This document shows, in pieces, positions 8,675 through 17,540 of a stretch of DNA of 64,000 nt; positions within the stretch are counted from its first letter, which is position 1, and each line of letters opens with the position of its first letter. The position numbers were made by a program, and so were the translations under genes. The DNA comes from Dyella_B humi. GTDB taxonomy: Bacteria > Pseudomonadota > Gammaproteobacteria > Xanthomonadales > Rhodanobacteraceae. The notes below the pieces were generated by a model. The model worked only from the letters and a program-made list of their open reading frames with translations, made no database searches and was not told the DNA's origin. The stretch is from assembly GCF_044904605.1 (NCBI RefSeq), contig NZ_JADIKI010000023.1:62001-126000 (forward strand), in the 5' to 3' direction.

Positions 8675-8815
8675 CTCCTGCACGCAGGGGAGCATGCTCT
8701 TCTCCTCCCCCTGCTTGCAGGGGGAGGTTGGGAGGGGGTGAACACTTGCGGGAAAGTTCGTCGCAAGTACTCACCCCACCCCAACCCTCCCCTGCACGCA
8801 GGGGAGGGAGCATGG
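8675..8815. repeat. Large compound palindrome between the NAD(P)H-binding gene and rlmJ
   Basis: Three hairpins built on CTCCCCTGCNNGCAGGGGAG (8675-8692, 8705-8726, 8787-8808) flank an inner stem ACTTGCG (8744-8750) with CGCAAGT (8762-8768). GGTTGGGAGGGGGTGA on the left pairs with TCACCCCACCCCAACC on the right, so the whole 110 bp can close into one long imperfect cruciform. It may end transcription of the upstream gene. Confidence 0.75.
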
Positions 8816-8852
8816 CGACATACACGTCCCTCATGCGAGTACGCTGCCCGCC

Positions 8853-9785
8853 ATGAACTACCGCCACGCCTATCACGCAGGCAACTTCGCCGACGTCCTC
8901 AAGCACAGTGTGCTGTTTGCGCTGATCCAGGCACTGAAGGCGAAGGACACGCCGTTCGCGCTGATCGATACGCATGCCGGCAGCGGCTGCTACGCGCTCG
9001 ACAGCGAAGAAGCCGGCAAGACCGGCGAATACCGCGACGGCATTGCACGTCTGCTGTTTCCCGATTTGCAACAACATGCCGAACAAAGTGCGCTGCCGCC
9101 GCTGCTGCGTCATTGGCTCGATAGCATCCTCGCGCTGCCCGGCAACGAACACGGCCTGAAGCTGTATCCCGGGTCGCCATTGCAGGCGGCGCTCGCGATG
9201 CGCGCAACGGACAGCGCTCAACTGTGCGAATGGCATCCGGAGGAGGCTTCGCAACTGCGTGAACTATTCCACCACGATCGCCGCGTACACGTGCATCATC
9301 GCAACGGTTACGAAGCGTTGAAGGCATTGCTTCCGCCGAAGGAAAAGCGCGGCCTGGTACTGATCGATCCGCCTTACGAAGCGCAGGAAAGCGAATTCCG
9401 CGTGATCGAAGAAGCGTTGAAAGCAGCCTTGCAGCGCTGGCCGAACGGCATCTATGCAGTGTGGTATCCGATCAAGCTGCGCAGCCAAGTGCAGCCGTTT
9501 CTGCGCTGGCTTCAGCGCTGCGGCGCACGGCGGGTGCTGCAGGCGGAGCTGCTGGTGCGTCCGGACGATTCGCCATTGCGTCTCAACGGATCGGGCATGG
9601 TCGTTCTCAACGCGCCATGGAATCTCGATCAGGTGCTGCGCGAACCGTTGCAGGCCATGGCACGCCTGCTATCGCAGGAACGCGCGGCAACGTGGCGGTT
9701 GGACTGGCTGGCGCACGAAGACGACACGCCCGCCTCACATGTGCATCACGCAAGGCCGCTACCGCGACCGCAACGTCCCCGCTAA
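8853..9785 (+). CDS. rlmJ: 23S rRNA (adenine(2030)-N(6))-methyltransferase RlmJ
   Basis: The protein has 310 residues, a little longer than E. coli RlmJ (about 280). The start MNYRHAYHAGNFADVLKH is diagnostic of the family. FALIDTHAGSGCYAL is the SAM-binding motif I, and DPPYE at residue 172 is the catalytic D/NPPY motif for adenine N6 methylation. GIYAVWYPIKL and the C-terminal GSGMVVLNAPW stretch also match. RlmJ methylates A2030 of 23S rRNA. The last 25 residues (HEDDTPASHVHHARPLPRPQ) look like a poorly conserved tail. Confidence 0.95.
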   Translation: MNYRHAYHAGNFADVLKHSVLFALIQALKAKDTPFALIDTHAGSGCYALDSEEAGKTGEYRDGIARLLFPDLQQHAEQSALPPLLRHWLDSILALPGNEHGLKLYPGSPLQAALAMRATDSAQLCEWHPEEASQLRELFHHDRRVHVHHRNGYEALKALLPPKEKRGLVLIDPPYEAQESEFRVIEEALKAALQRWPNGIYAVWYPIKLRSQVQPFLRWLQRCGARRVLQAELLVRPDDSPLRLNGSGMVVLNAPWNLDQVLREPLQAMARLLSQERAATWRLDWLAHEDDTPASHVHHARPLPRPQRPR

Positions 9786-9825
9786 GCTCAAAGCAGGTTT
9801 GCACGTTCGCTGAAGGGACATCGCC

Positions 9826-10335
9826 ATGAACATCCGCACCGCTTTCCGTCCACTCGCGCCGCTAGCACTTTTGCTGTTGGCCGCCTGCGCGCCAGCGCCG
9901 ATCTACAAAGCCGCGCCAGGTACGACGATCACCGCGGTGCCGGCGCAAGTGGCGCACACACCGGAGCAATACGGCAACGGCTCGGTGATCTGGGGCGGCA
10001 GCGTGGTCAGCGTACGCAATTTCCCGGATCACACGGAGATGGAGATCCTCGCCTATCCACTGGATTCCTCACAGCGTCCGCAGCCGAATGCGCAGGGACT
10101 GGGACGCTTCATCGCGGTTTTCCCGGGCTATCTGGAATCCTTCAACTATCCCAACGGTAGGCTGGTCACACTCACCGGCCAACTCAGCGGCAGCCGTGCG
10201 GGCACGGTGGATCAGGCGCCCTACACCTATCCGCTGGTGACCGTGGCGCAGTCGCATCTTTGGACACCCGACGAGCTGCGCCAGGGACATCCCAACGTCA
10301 GCTTTGGTGTGGGCGTAGGCGTGGGTATTCACTGA
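9826..10335 (+). CDS. slp: Slp family outer-membrane lipoprotein
   Basis: The protein has 169 residues. A lipoprotein signal ends in LLAAC with the lipid-bearing cysteine at 21; the following APAP, without aspartate at +2, suggests outer-membrane sorting. VIWGGSVVSVRNFPDHTEMEILAYPLDSSQRP and GRFIAVFPGYLESFNYPNGRLVTLTG match Slp/YeaY starvation lipoproteins. The C-terminus is Gly/Val rich (VSFGVGVGVGIH). The CDF transporter starts 3 nt after the stop, so the two are probably cotranscribed. Confidence 0.9.
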   Translation: MNIRTAFRPLAPLALLLLAACAPAPIYKAAPGTTITAVPAQVAHTPEQYGNGSVIWGGSVVSVRNFPDHTEMEILAYPLDSSQRPQPNAQGLGRFIAVFPGYLESFNYPNGRLVTLTGQLSGSRAGTVDQAPYTYPLVTVAQSHLWTPDELRQGHPNVSFGVGVGVGIH

Positions 10336-10338
10336 GGT

Positions 10339-11247
10339 ATGGCCGGTCACGCCAACGCGCTCAAGCCCATTCTGCTGGCGCTGGGCGCGAACTTCGCGAT
10401 CTTCGTTTCCAAGCTAGCTGCCGCGGTGGTGACCGGCTCCGGCGCGATGCTGGCCGAGGCGGTCCATTCGCTGGCCGATTGTGGTAATCAAGGTTTGCTG
10501 CTGCTCGGCATGCGCCAGGCAAAAAGGCCGCCGTCCGATGACTATCCGCTGGGGTGGGGACGCGCGCTGTATTTCTGGTCGTTCGTGGTAGCGCTGCTGC
10601 TCTTCGCGGTGGGTGGGCTGTTCTCGATCTACGAAGGTGTGCACAAGCTTGCCCATCCCGAACCCTTGCGCTGGCCATGGGTGGCGTTGGGCGTGCTGCT
10701 GTTCGGCATCGTGATGGAAAGCATCTCCATGCGCGGTTGCCTACACGAGGTGAACCAGGCGCGTGGCGAGCAAAGTCTGTGGCGCTGGTTCCGCGAAACG
10801 CGCTCCAGCGAGCTGCTGGTGATCTTCGGCGAAGACCTCGCCGCCCTGCTCGGCCTGTGCCTTGCCGCGCTGGCCATCGGCGCCACCATGCTCACCGGCA
10901 ATCTGCTGTTCGACGCACTGGGCACCATCGCCATCGGCGTGTTGCTAGTGGTAGTGGCATTCCTGCTGGCCATCGAGGTGAAGGCCCTGCTGATCGGCCA
11001 AGGTGTGGAGCCGCGCCGCCGCACGGAACTGCTCGTCTTCCTGCGCGGCAGGCCGGAAGTGGCCGAGGTGCTCAATCTGATCACGCTGCAAATGGGGCCG
11101 GACGTGATGGTGGCGGTGAAGGCACGCATGGCGCCGACACCCGACAATCTCAGTTTGATCGAGGCCATCAACACGGTGGAGCGCGAGATGAAAGCTCACT
11201 TCGCTGAAGTCCGCTGGAGCTTTTTCGAGCCCGACGTGGCTGATTGA
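10339..11247 (+). CDS. Cation diffusion facilitator family transporter
   Basis: The protein has 302 residues. LGANFAIFVSKLAAAVVTGSGAMLAEAVHSLADCGNQGLLL is the CDF signature, with the metal-site pattern H-x3-D (HSLAD) in the second membrane helix. Four to six hydrophobic segments follow, then a short cytoplasmic domain (MGPDVMVAVKARMAP...) of ferredoxin-like type. Family members export Zn2+, Fe2+, Co2+ or Mn2+ in exchange for protons. HSLAD with a second-site E-D in VIFGEDLAALLG is shared with YdfM/SLC30A9-like members. The metal cannot be fixed from sequence alone. It sits directly downstream of slp. Confidence 0.92.
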   Translation: MAGHANALKPILLALGANFAIFVSKLAAAVVTGSGAMLAEAVHSLADCGNQGLLLLGMRQAKRPPSDDYPLGWGRALYFWSFVVALLLFAVGGLFSIYEGVHKLAHPEPLRWPWVALGVLLFGIVMESISMRGCLHEVNQARGEQSLWRWFRETRSSELLVIFGEDLAALLGLCLAALAIGATMLTGNLLFDALGTIAIGVLLVVVAFLLAIEVKALLIGQGVEPRRRTELLVFLRGRPEVAEVLNLITLQMGPDVMVAVKARMAPTPDNLSLIEAINTVEREMKAHFAEVRWSFFEPDVAD

Positions 11248-11385
11248 CTGTCCGCGACACTTTGCTGCACTGCGGGATATTGACGACAGCGTGTAACCTT
11301 CATTAGCCATTGACACTGCTTGATCAGGCAAAATAGGTCGCCGCATATTCATGCTGCAGTGCAAACAATACGCTATAGTATGGGG

Positions 11386-11997
11386 ATGAACATGACCCCT
11401 GCCCGCGATTTCGACGCCTATACCCGCCATGCCCAGCCGCCGCCGCGCAGCCGCGAGCGCTTTGCGCCTTCGCCGCGTTCCGGTTCGCGTCATGGCGAGG
11501 TGGTGCATACCGCCGATGGACGCGAACTGATCTTGCGCGATATCGAGCCCGGCGACGTGGCTGCCGTGCAGCGCTGCTTCAAGCGCCTACCGCTGCAGGA
11601 CGTACGCCGCCGCTTCATGCACGCCATGTCGGAGCTGCCTACGTCGATGGCACAGCGCCTGTGCCGCATCGACCCGGAGCTGGAAGCCGCCTTCGTGCTG
11701 ATCGACGAAACCGTGAAGCCGACCGAACTACGCGGCGTGGGTCGCGTCTTCGTCGACGTCGCCAGCAACAGCGCCGAGTTCTCGGTACTGGTGGAACGCG
11801 AGTGGACACGCATCGGTCTTGGTGCGCTGTTGATGCAACGGCTGGTCGACGAATGCCGCCGCCGCGGCCTGAGCGAAATCTGGGGCTACGTGCTGATGGA
11901 AAACCGCCCCATGCTGGAGCTGTGCAAGGAACTGGGTTTCATCGCCAAGATGATGCCTGGCGAAGCGGGCACGGCGCAGATCAGGCTGAAGCTTTGA
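11386..11997 (+). CDS. GNAT family N-acetyltransferase
   Basis: About 203 residues. ATGs at 11380, 11386 and 11392 are all in frame; GGGGA lies just before the last two, so the exact start is uncertain. After a basic, Pro/Ser/Arg-rich N-terminal tail of about 35 residues the GNAT domain runs from about residue 40 (TADGRELILRDIEPGD) to the end. VEREWTRIGLGALLMQRLVDECRRRGL is the acetyl-CoA binding motif A. The sequence resembles the acetyltransferase part of PatZ/Pka protein lysine acetyltransferases but lacks the large CoA-ligase-like part. A TATAGTAT box near 11374 could be a promoter -10 element. Confidence 0.85.
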   Translation: MNMTPARDFDAYTRHAQPPPRSRERFAPSPRSGSRHGEVVHTADGRELILRDIEPGDVAAVQRCFKRLPLQDVRRRFMHAMSELPTSMAQRLCRIDPELEAAFVLIDETVKPTELRGVGRVFVDVASNSAEFSVLVEREWTRIGLGALLMQRLVDECRRRGLSEIWGYVLMENRPMLELCKELGFIAKMMPGEAGTAQIRLKL

Positions 11998-12021
11998 GCT
12001 GCCCCCTCACCCTTTTTGCAT

Positions 12022-12106
12022 GGCCGTCATTCCCGCGAAAGCGGGAATCCATCTTGCTCTGGGGCGAAAAGCAAAATGGATTCCCGCTTTCGCGGGAATG
12101 ACGGCC
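12022..12106. repeat. Perfect 31-bp inverted repeat element (GGCCGTCATTCCCGC family)
   Basis: The arms 12022-12052 and 12076-12106 are exact reverse complements around a 23-bp loop. Each arm itself contains CCCGCGAAAGCGGG, a small hairpin. A second copy lies at 59340-59422, and a shorter relative at 33113-33140. The element lies between the convergent acetyltransferase and methyltransferase genes. Confidence 0.9.
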
Positions 12107-12152
12107 GTGAGGGATATTGCACATGGGGATGAGCAAGCGCTGCAGTGTGCAA

Positions 12153-12833
12153 TTAACCCATACGCGGCTGTCGCGCCGTAAAACATGCCACTTTGCCATG
12201 CTGCATGAGTTCGACATCAACAAAATGCTGGCGTAATGCCTGCTCCAAACCTTCCAGCGTGTCGGCCCGGTTTCCGAAAATACCTTTCTTGTTATAGACG
12301 TCCATCAGTTTGCGGCCGAGCCCTTTGTGACCGGCAGCGTCGCCCAGGATGGTGGCGCCGTACACCACGCCGCCTTGCGCGAGATGCTGTTTCAGATGGT
12401 CGAACGCGTGGGCCTTGTCCGCCATCTCGCCGGGCAGGCAATGCAGCAGATAGAACAGCGCGATCGAGTCATACTTGCGATCGCCCAGGGCCGTCAACGG
12501 CTGCATCACGTCCTGCACGAACCAGCTCACGTCCGCGCGTCCCAGCCTGGCGGCCGCAGTGTGCAGGCTGTTCTCGTTCAGATCGAGCAAGGCCAGATCC
12601 TGATCCGGCCCGAACCCCGCATGCTCCAGATAGAAGCCCGTGCCCACGCCAACATCCAGATGTCGCGCCCCGATATGCCGGCGGTAGAACGGCAGCAATA
12701 CATCCGCGGTGGAGCATTTCCATGCCCAGCGGTTAGAAACACCCAGCACCCACCAGTCATAGAGCTTCAGTACCCACGGTGAGTACACGCCGGCGCCGGC
12801 CTGGGTGTCGAGTGTGGTTTCGTCGGTGGTCAT
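12153..12833 (-). CDS. Class I SAM-dependent methyltransferase
   Basis: The protein has 226 residues from ATG 12833 (AGGA about 9 nt upstream); an in-frame start at 12932 adds 33 residues of poor character. HLDVGVGTGFYLEHAG is motif I for SAM binding, LALLDLNENSLHTAAARLG motif II, and DSIALFYLLHCLPGEM the post-motif acidic loop. GVYSPWVLKLYDWWVLGVSNRWAWKCST is a characteristic N-terminal stretch of a subgroup found beside toxin-like and lipid genes. The methyl acceptor is unknown. The gene is divergent from mfd. Confidence 0.88.
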   Translation of the reverse strand: MTTDETTLDTQAGAGVYSPWVLKLYDWWVLGVSNRWAWKCSTADVLLPFYRRHIGARHLDVGVGTGFYLEHAGFGPDQDLALLDLNENSLHTAAARLGRADVSWFVQDVMQPLTALGDRKYDSIALFYLLHCLPGEMADKAHAFDHLKQHLAQGGVVYGATILGDAAGHKGLGRKLMDVYNKKGIFGNRADTLEGLEQALRQHFVDVELMQHGKVACFTARQPRMG

Positions 12834-13041
12834 GGAAAGATTCCTGCTTTCGGAGCGTTGGCTGCGGGAAGCCGGTGAAATTTCGCATGTGATGCGGTGG
12901 AGCGCAATGTCCTCAGAGCGCTCCTTTCCCACCGGGAAAGGGTCTCGTGCCGCCCGCTTGATGAGTAGCCATCGGCCAACGCGCTAAACTTGCGCGCTCA
13001 ATTGGCGCCCCTGCCCTGCGCCCTCCCACGCAAGATCCCTC

Positions 13042-16000
13042 ATGCCGACCCCGATCAGTCATCCACCGCTCCCCACCAGCCCCAAGCAACGCCGCTTCTG
13101 GACGCCCCCACACGGCTCAGCGCGCGCCCTGCTGGTCGCCGAGGCTGCCAGGTCGCACGAAGGCCTGGTGGTCGTGGTGACGCGCGACACGCAGCGCGCG
13201 CATGCGCTGGAAGACGAGCTGCGCATTTTCGCGGGCACGCTGCCGGTGCTGCATTTCCCGGACTGGGAAACCCTGCCCTACGACGTCTTCAGCCCGCATC
13301 CGGACATCGTCTCCCAGCGCGTCGCCACGCTCTACCAGCTGCCCGGCGTGAAGCGCGGCGTGCTGGTGGTGTCGGCGGCCACGCTGATGCAACGCATCGC
13401 GCCGCGCTCACACATCACCGGTTCCGGCCTGATGCTGCGCAAAGGGCAAAAGCTCGATATCGCTACCGAGCAACGTCGCCTGGAGGCCTGCGGCTATCGG
13501 CATGTGCCGCAGGTGGCCGAGCCCGGTGACTTCGCCGTACGCGGTGCCTTGATCGACATCTATCCGATGGGCGCGAGCGAGCCATATCGCATCGAGCTAT
13601 TCGATGACGAAGTGGAATCGATCCGCAGCTTCGATCCGGAAACGCAGCGCTCGCAGCAGCAAGTGGAAAAAGTAGAACTGCTGCCCGCACGCGAATTCCC
13701 CGTCACCGACGATGCCGCCAAAGCCTTCCGCAATCGCCTCCGCGAGCGCTTTCCCATCGATGTGCGCCGCTGTCCGCTCTATCAGGACATGAAGGAGGGC
13801 GTCACGCCCGGTGGCATCGAGTATTACCTGCCGTTGTTCTTCGACAACACCGCGACGCTGTTCGATTACCTCGGCGATGACGCGCTGTTCGTGCTCGGCG
13901 AAGGCGCGCGCGAAGCCTCCGAGCAGTTCTTGACGCAGACGGCCGAACGCTACGACCAGCGCGCGCACGACATCGAACGCCCTGTGCTGCCGCCCGCTGA
14001 GCTGTACCTTTCGCCCGAGCAATTGCGCGAACAGCTCAACCGGCGCCTGCGCGTGGAAGTAGTCGACAGCGGCCACGAACATGCCGTCAACGCCGGCACA
14101 CAGCCCGCGCCGGAGGTTCCGCTCAACCGTAAGGGCGAGGAACCCGGCACCTCGCTGCGTCATTTCTTCGAAGCGTATCCAGGGCGCACGCTGATCGCCG
14201 CCGATTCGGCCGGCCGCCGCGAGGCGCTACTCGAACAACTGGCCACGACAGGCCTGCGTCCGCACAACGTCGACGGCTGGCAGGCTTTTCTCAACGATGC
14301 GAACAAGCTCGCAATCACCATCGCGCCGATGGAGCAAGGCTTTGCGCTGAAGCAGCCGGCCATCACCGTGCTCACCGAGCGCGAGCTATTCGGCGAGCGC
14401 GTGCGTACCGAGCGTCGTCGCCGTCGTGGCGCGGCGCGCGATCCTGACGCGGTGATTCGCGATCTGACTGAGCTCTCCATCGGCTCGCCGATCGTGCACA
14501 TCGATCACGGCGTCGGCCGCTACCAGGGCCTGGTGTCGATGGAACTGGGTGGCATGACGGGCGAGTTCCTAGTCATCGAGTACGCCAAGGGCGACAAGCT
14601 CTACGTGCCGGTGGCGCAACTCGGCCTGGTCAGCCGTTATTCCGGCACAGCGCCGGAACTGGCGCCACTGCATTCGCTAGGCGGCGACGCGTGGGAACGC
14701 GCGCGCAAGAAAGCCGCCGAGAAAGTGCGCGACGTGGCTGCCGAGCTGCTGGCGATCTATGCACAACGCGAAGCGCGCGGCGGTGAGTCATTGCCGATCG
14801 ATCGACAACTCGTCGAGGAATTCGGCAGCAGCTTCCCGTTCGAGGAAACACCCGATCAACAGCAAGCGATCGATGCGGTACTGGGCGATCTCGCCAAGCC
14901 GCGCGCGATGGATCGCGTGATCTGCGGCGACGTGGGCTTCGGCAAAACCGAAGTCGCATTGCGCGCTGCCTTCGCCGCGGCCACTGCCGGCAAGCAGGTA
15001 GCCCTGCTTGTGCCGACCACCCTGCTCGCGCAGCAGCATTACCGCAATTTCGCCGACCGCTTCGCCGACTGGCCCGTGAAAGTCGATGTGCTATCGCGCT
15101 TCCGCTCCACCAAAGACGTAAACGAAGCACTCAAGCGCATGGCCGATGGCCAGATCGACGTGATCATCGGCACGCACAAGCTGCTGCAGTCGGATGTGAA
15201 ATTCAAGAATCTCGGCCTGGTAATCGTCGACGAAGAACAGCGCTTCGGTGTGCGTCAAAAAGAACAGCTGAAAAAGCTGCGCGCCGAAGTCGACCTGCTC
15301 ACCATGACCGCCACGCCGATTCCGCGCACGTTGAACATGGCGATGAGCGGTCTACGTGATCTCTCGATCATCGCCACGCCGCCCGCGCATCGCATGGCGG
15401 TACGCACTTTCGTTTCCGCGTGGGAACCTGCGCTAATTCGCGAAGCCTTCCAGCGTGAACTGCAGCGCGGCGGCCAGGTGTATTTTCTGCACAACGAAGT
15501 GGAAAGCATCGAGCGCACCGTGCGCGAAGTACAGGAGCTCATTCCCGACGCGCGCGTCGGCATTGCCCACGGCCAGATGCCGGAGCGCGAACTGGAACAG
15601 GTGATGGCGGATTTCCATCGCCAGCGCTTCAACGTGCTGGTGTGTACCACCATCATTGAAACCGGCATCGACATTCCCACCGCCAACACCATCATCATCA
15701 ATCGTGCCGATCGCTTCGGGCTGGCGCAGTTGCATCAGCTGCGTGGTCGCGTGGGGCGTTCGCACCATCGCGCGTATGCGTACCTGATCGTGCCGGATCG
15801 CCGAGCCATCACTGCAGATGCGGAGAAGCGCTTGGAAGCACTAGCCTCGCTGGAAGAACTCGGCGCAGGGTTCACGCTGGCCACGCACGATCTGGAAATC
15901 CGCGGCGCGGGCGAACTGTTGGGTGACGAGCAATCGGGCCAGATCCAGGAAATCGGCTTCGGCCTTTACACCGAATTGCTGGAACGCGCCGTGCGCGCGC

Positions 16001-16491
16001 TGAAATCCGGCAAGGTGCCGGACTTCGATCTTTCCAGCGAGCATGAAACCGAAGTGGAACTGCATCTTCCCGCACTGATTCCAGACGATTACTTGCCCGA
16101 CGTGCACGCGCGTCTGACGCTGTACAAGCGCATCGCCAGCGCGCGCGATGAGGAAACGCTGCGCGAGCTGCAAGTGGAAATGATCGACCGCTTTGGCTTG
16201 CTACCGGACGCGGTGAAGAACCTGTTCGCGGTGGCCGGCCTTAAATTGATGGCCACGCCGCTGGGCATTCGCAAACTGGATTTCGGCGCGAACGGCGGGC
16301 GCATCACCTTCCGCGACAAGCCCGACGTGGACCCGATGGCGATCATTCGCCTGATCCAGAGCTCTCCGCGCGCGTACAAGTTGGATGGACAAGACAAGCT
16401 GAAGATCAGTCTGGAACTGCCTGGTGCCAACGAGCGGATTCGCGCGGCGCAGGATCTGCTTGGAAGGCTTGGGGCGCGCAAAGCTGCGTGA
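13042..16491 (+). CDS. mfd: Transcription-repair coupling factor Mfd
   Basis: The protein has 1149 residues, the normal length. Order: UvrB-homology module (residues about 10-330), the CarD-like RNA polymerase-interaction domain (about 475-570, IGSPIVHIDHGVGRYQGL), the RecG-like translocase (Walker A GDVGFGKT at 629-636, DEEQ at 730, TATPIPRTL), and the C-terminal TRCF domain that binds UvrA. Mfd removes stalled RNA polymerase at lesions and recruits UvrA. The gene stands alone with 208 bp upstream and a CCCTCTCCC repeat downstream. Confidence 0.98.
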   Translation: MPTPISHPPLPTSPKQRRFWTPPHGSARALLVAEAARSHEGLVVVVTRDTQRAHALEDELRIFAGTLPVLHFPDWETLPYDVFSPHPDIVSQRVATLYQLPGVKRGVLVVSAATLMQRIAPRSHITGSGLMLRKGQKLDIATEQRRLEACGYRHVPQVAEPGDFAVRGALIDIYPMGASEPYRIELFDDEVESIRSFDPETQRSQQQVEKVELLPAREFPVTDDAAKAFRNRLRERFPIDVRRCPLYQDMKEGVTPGGIEYYLPLFFDNTATLFDYLGDDALFVLGEGAREASEQFLTQTAERYDQRAHDIERPVLPPAELYLSPEQLREQLNRRLRVEVVDSGHEHAVNAGTQPAPEVPLNRKGEEPGTSLRHFFEAYPGRTLIAADSAGRREALLEQLATTGLRPHNVDGWQAFLNDANKLAITIAPMEQGFALKQPAITVLTERELFGERVRTERRRRRGAARDPDAVIRDLTELSIGSPIVHIDHGVGRYQGLVSMELGGMTGEFLVIEYAKGDKLYVPVAQLGLVSRYSGTAPELAPLHSLGGDAWERARKKAAEKVRDVAAELLAIYAQREARGGESLPIDRQLVEEFGSSFPFEETPDQQQAIDAVLGDLAKPRAMDRVICGDVGFGKTEVALRAAFAAATAGKQVALLVPTTLLAQQHYRNFADRFADWPVKVDVLSRFRSTKDVNEALKRMADGQIDVIIGTHKLLQSDVKFKNLGLVIVDEEQRFGVRQKEQLKKLRAEVDLLTMTATPIPRTLNMAMSGLRDLSIIATPPAHRMAVRTFVSAWEPALIREAFQRELQRGGQVYFLHNEVESIERTVREVQELIPDARVGIAHGQMPERELEQVMADFHRQRFNVLVCTTIIETGIDIPTANTIIINRADRFGLAQLHQLRGRVGRSHHRAYAYLIVPDRRAITADAEKRLEALASLEELGAGFTLATHDLEIRGAGELLGDEQSGQIQEIGFGLYTELLERAVRALKSGKVPDFDLSSEHETEVELHLPALIPDDYLPDVHARLTLYKRIASARDEETLRELQVEMIDRFGLLPDAVKNLFAVAGLKLMATPLGIRKLDFGANGGRITFRDKPDVDPMAIIRLIQSSPRAYKLDGQDKLKISLELPGANERIRAAQDLLGRLGARKAA

Positions 16492-16497
16492 TCTGCT

Positions 16498-16520
16498 CCC
16501 TCTCCCAACCGGGGAGAGGG
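16498..16520. repeat. Palindromic CCCTCTCCC/GGGGAGAGGG hairpin after mfd
   Basis: The hairpin lies 6 nt past the mfd stop and before the convergent egtD stop at 16569. There is no T-tract; it may help end both transcripts. Confidence 0.7.
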
Positions 16521-16568
16521 ACCAACCTCGCGATGAGGCCACAATCATGGCCGTCAGGTTGCACGTGG

Positions 16569-17540
16569 CTATATCGCTCGCGTGAGATATTGCAGACTAA
16601 ACATGGCTTCCGGATCAAACCACACACGCTGCACGGCCAGTCCTGCCGTTGCCGCCAGCGCCGCAAAATCCTCCAGCGAATACTTGCAGCTGTATTCCAC
16701 CAGCATCGCCTCGTCCTCACGGAACAGCACCTGCAGGCGCCCCACGCGCACACGCTGTTCGCGCTGGCTGATGATATGCGTTTCGATGCGCCCGGCCATG
16801 GCGTTGTATCGCGCGCGGTGACGAAACGCGCTCAACTCGAAATTGCAGCCCAGTTCGCGATTCAAGCGCGTGAGCATGTTGAGAGTGAAAGCGGTGGTGA
16901 TGCCCGCGCGATCGTTGTAGGCGGCCTCGATCGTCGCGCGATCTTTCTTCAAGTCCGCACCGACCAGAATGCCGCCGTTGTCACCCATTTCGCCGCGCAT
17001 CTTGCGCAGCAGTTGCGCGGCTTCGCGCTCTTCGAAATTGCCGATGGTGGAACCGGGGAAATACACCACCGTGCGGCGCGGCGCGCGCGGCGGCACCGGC
17101 AGCCGCAGTGGCCGAGTGAAATCCACCGCCAGCGGCTGGATCGGCAACTGCGGAAAATGCTTGGCCATCCCTTCCATGCTGCGTCGCAACGGTTCGGTGG
17201 AAAGTTCGATCGGCACCCACGCCACGGGCGTGGCCAGATGCTCCAGCAACAGGCGCGTCTTGACCGCATGACCGCTGCCGTATTCGACCAGCCTCACGTC
17301 CGGACCGAGCACTTGCGCGATATCACCAGCATGCTGGTTCAACAGCGCGATCTCGGCGCGCGTGAGGTAGTACTCCGGCTGCTCGCAGATTTGCTCGAAC
17401 AAGGCCGAACCCTGTTCGTCATAGAACAACCACGAAGGCAGTCGCTTGGGCTGCGAACGCAGGCCGCGTTGCACCACTTGCAATAACACGTTATCCGGCG
17501 GGCGCTGTTCGTCCCGCACTGCATAAGCTTGCACACTCAT
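16569..17540 (-). CDS. egtD: L-histidine N(alpha)-methyltransferase EgtD
   Basis: The protein has 323 residues from ATG 17540, whose first bases overlap the egtB stop (ATGA). LPSWLFYDEQGSALFEQICEQPEYYLTRAE is the family N-terminal block; LVEYGSGHAVKTRLLL is the SAM site; VVYFPGSTIGNF and LVGADLKKDRATIEAAYND are the catalytic-domain landmarks. EgtD trimethylates histidine to hercynine, the first step of ergothioneine synthesis. It is the second gene of the egtB-egtD pair, and the overlap implies coupled translation. Confidence 0.95.
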   Translation of the reverse strand: MSVQAYAVRDEQRPPDNVLLQVVQRGLRSQPKRLPSWLFYDEQGSALFEQICEQPEYYLTRAEIALLNQHAGDIAQVLGPDVRLVEYGSGHAVKTRLLLEHLATPVAWVPIELSTEPLRRSMEGMAKHFPQLPIQPLAVDFTRPLRLPVPPRAPRRTVVYFPGSTIGNFEEREAAQLLRKMRGEMGDNGGILVGADLKKDRATIEAAYNDRAGITTAFTLNMLTRLNRELGCNFELSAFRHRARYNAMAGRIETHIISQREQRVRVGRLQVLFREDEAMLVEYSCKYSLEDFAALAATAGLAVQRVWFDPEAMFSLQYLTRAI

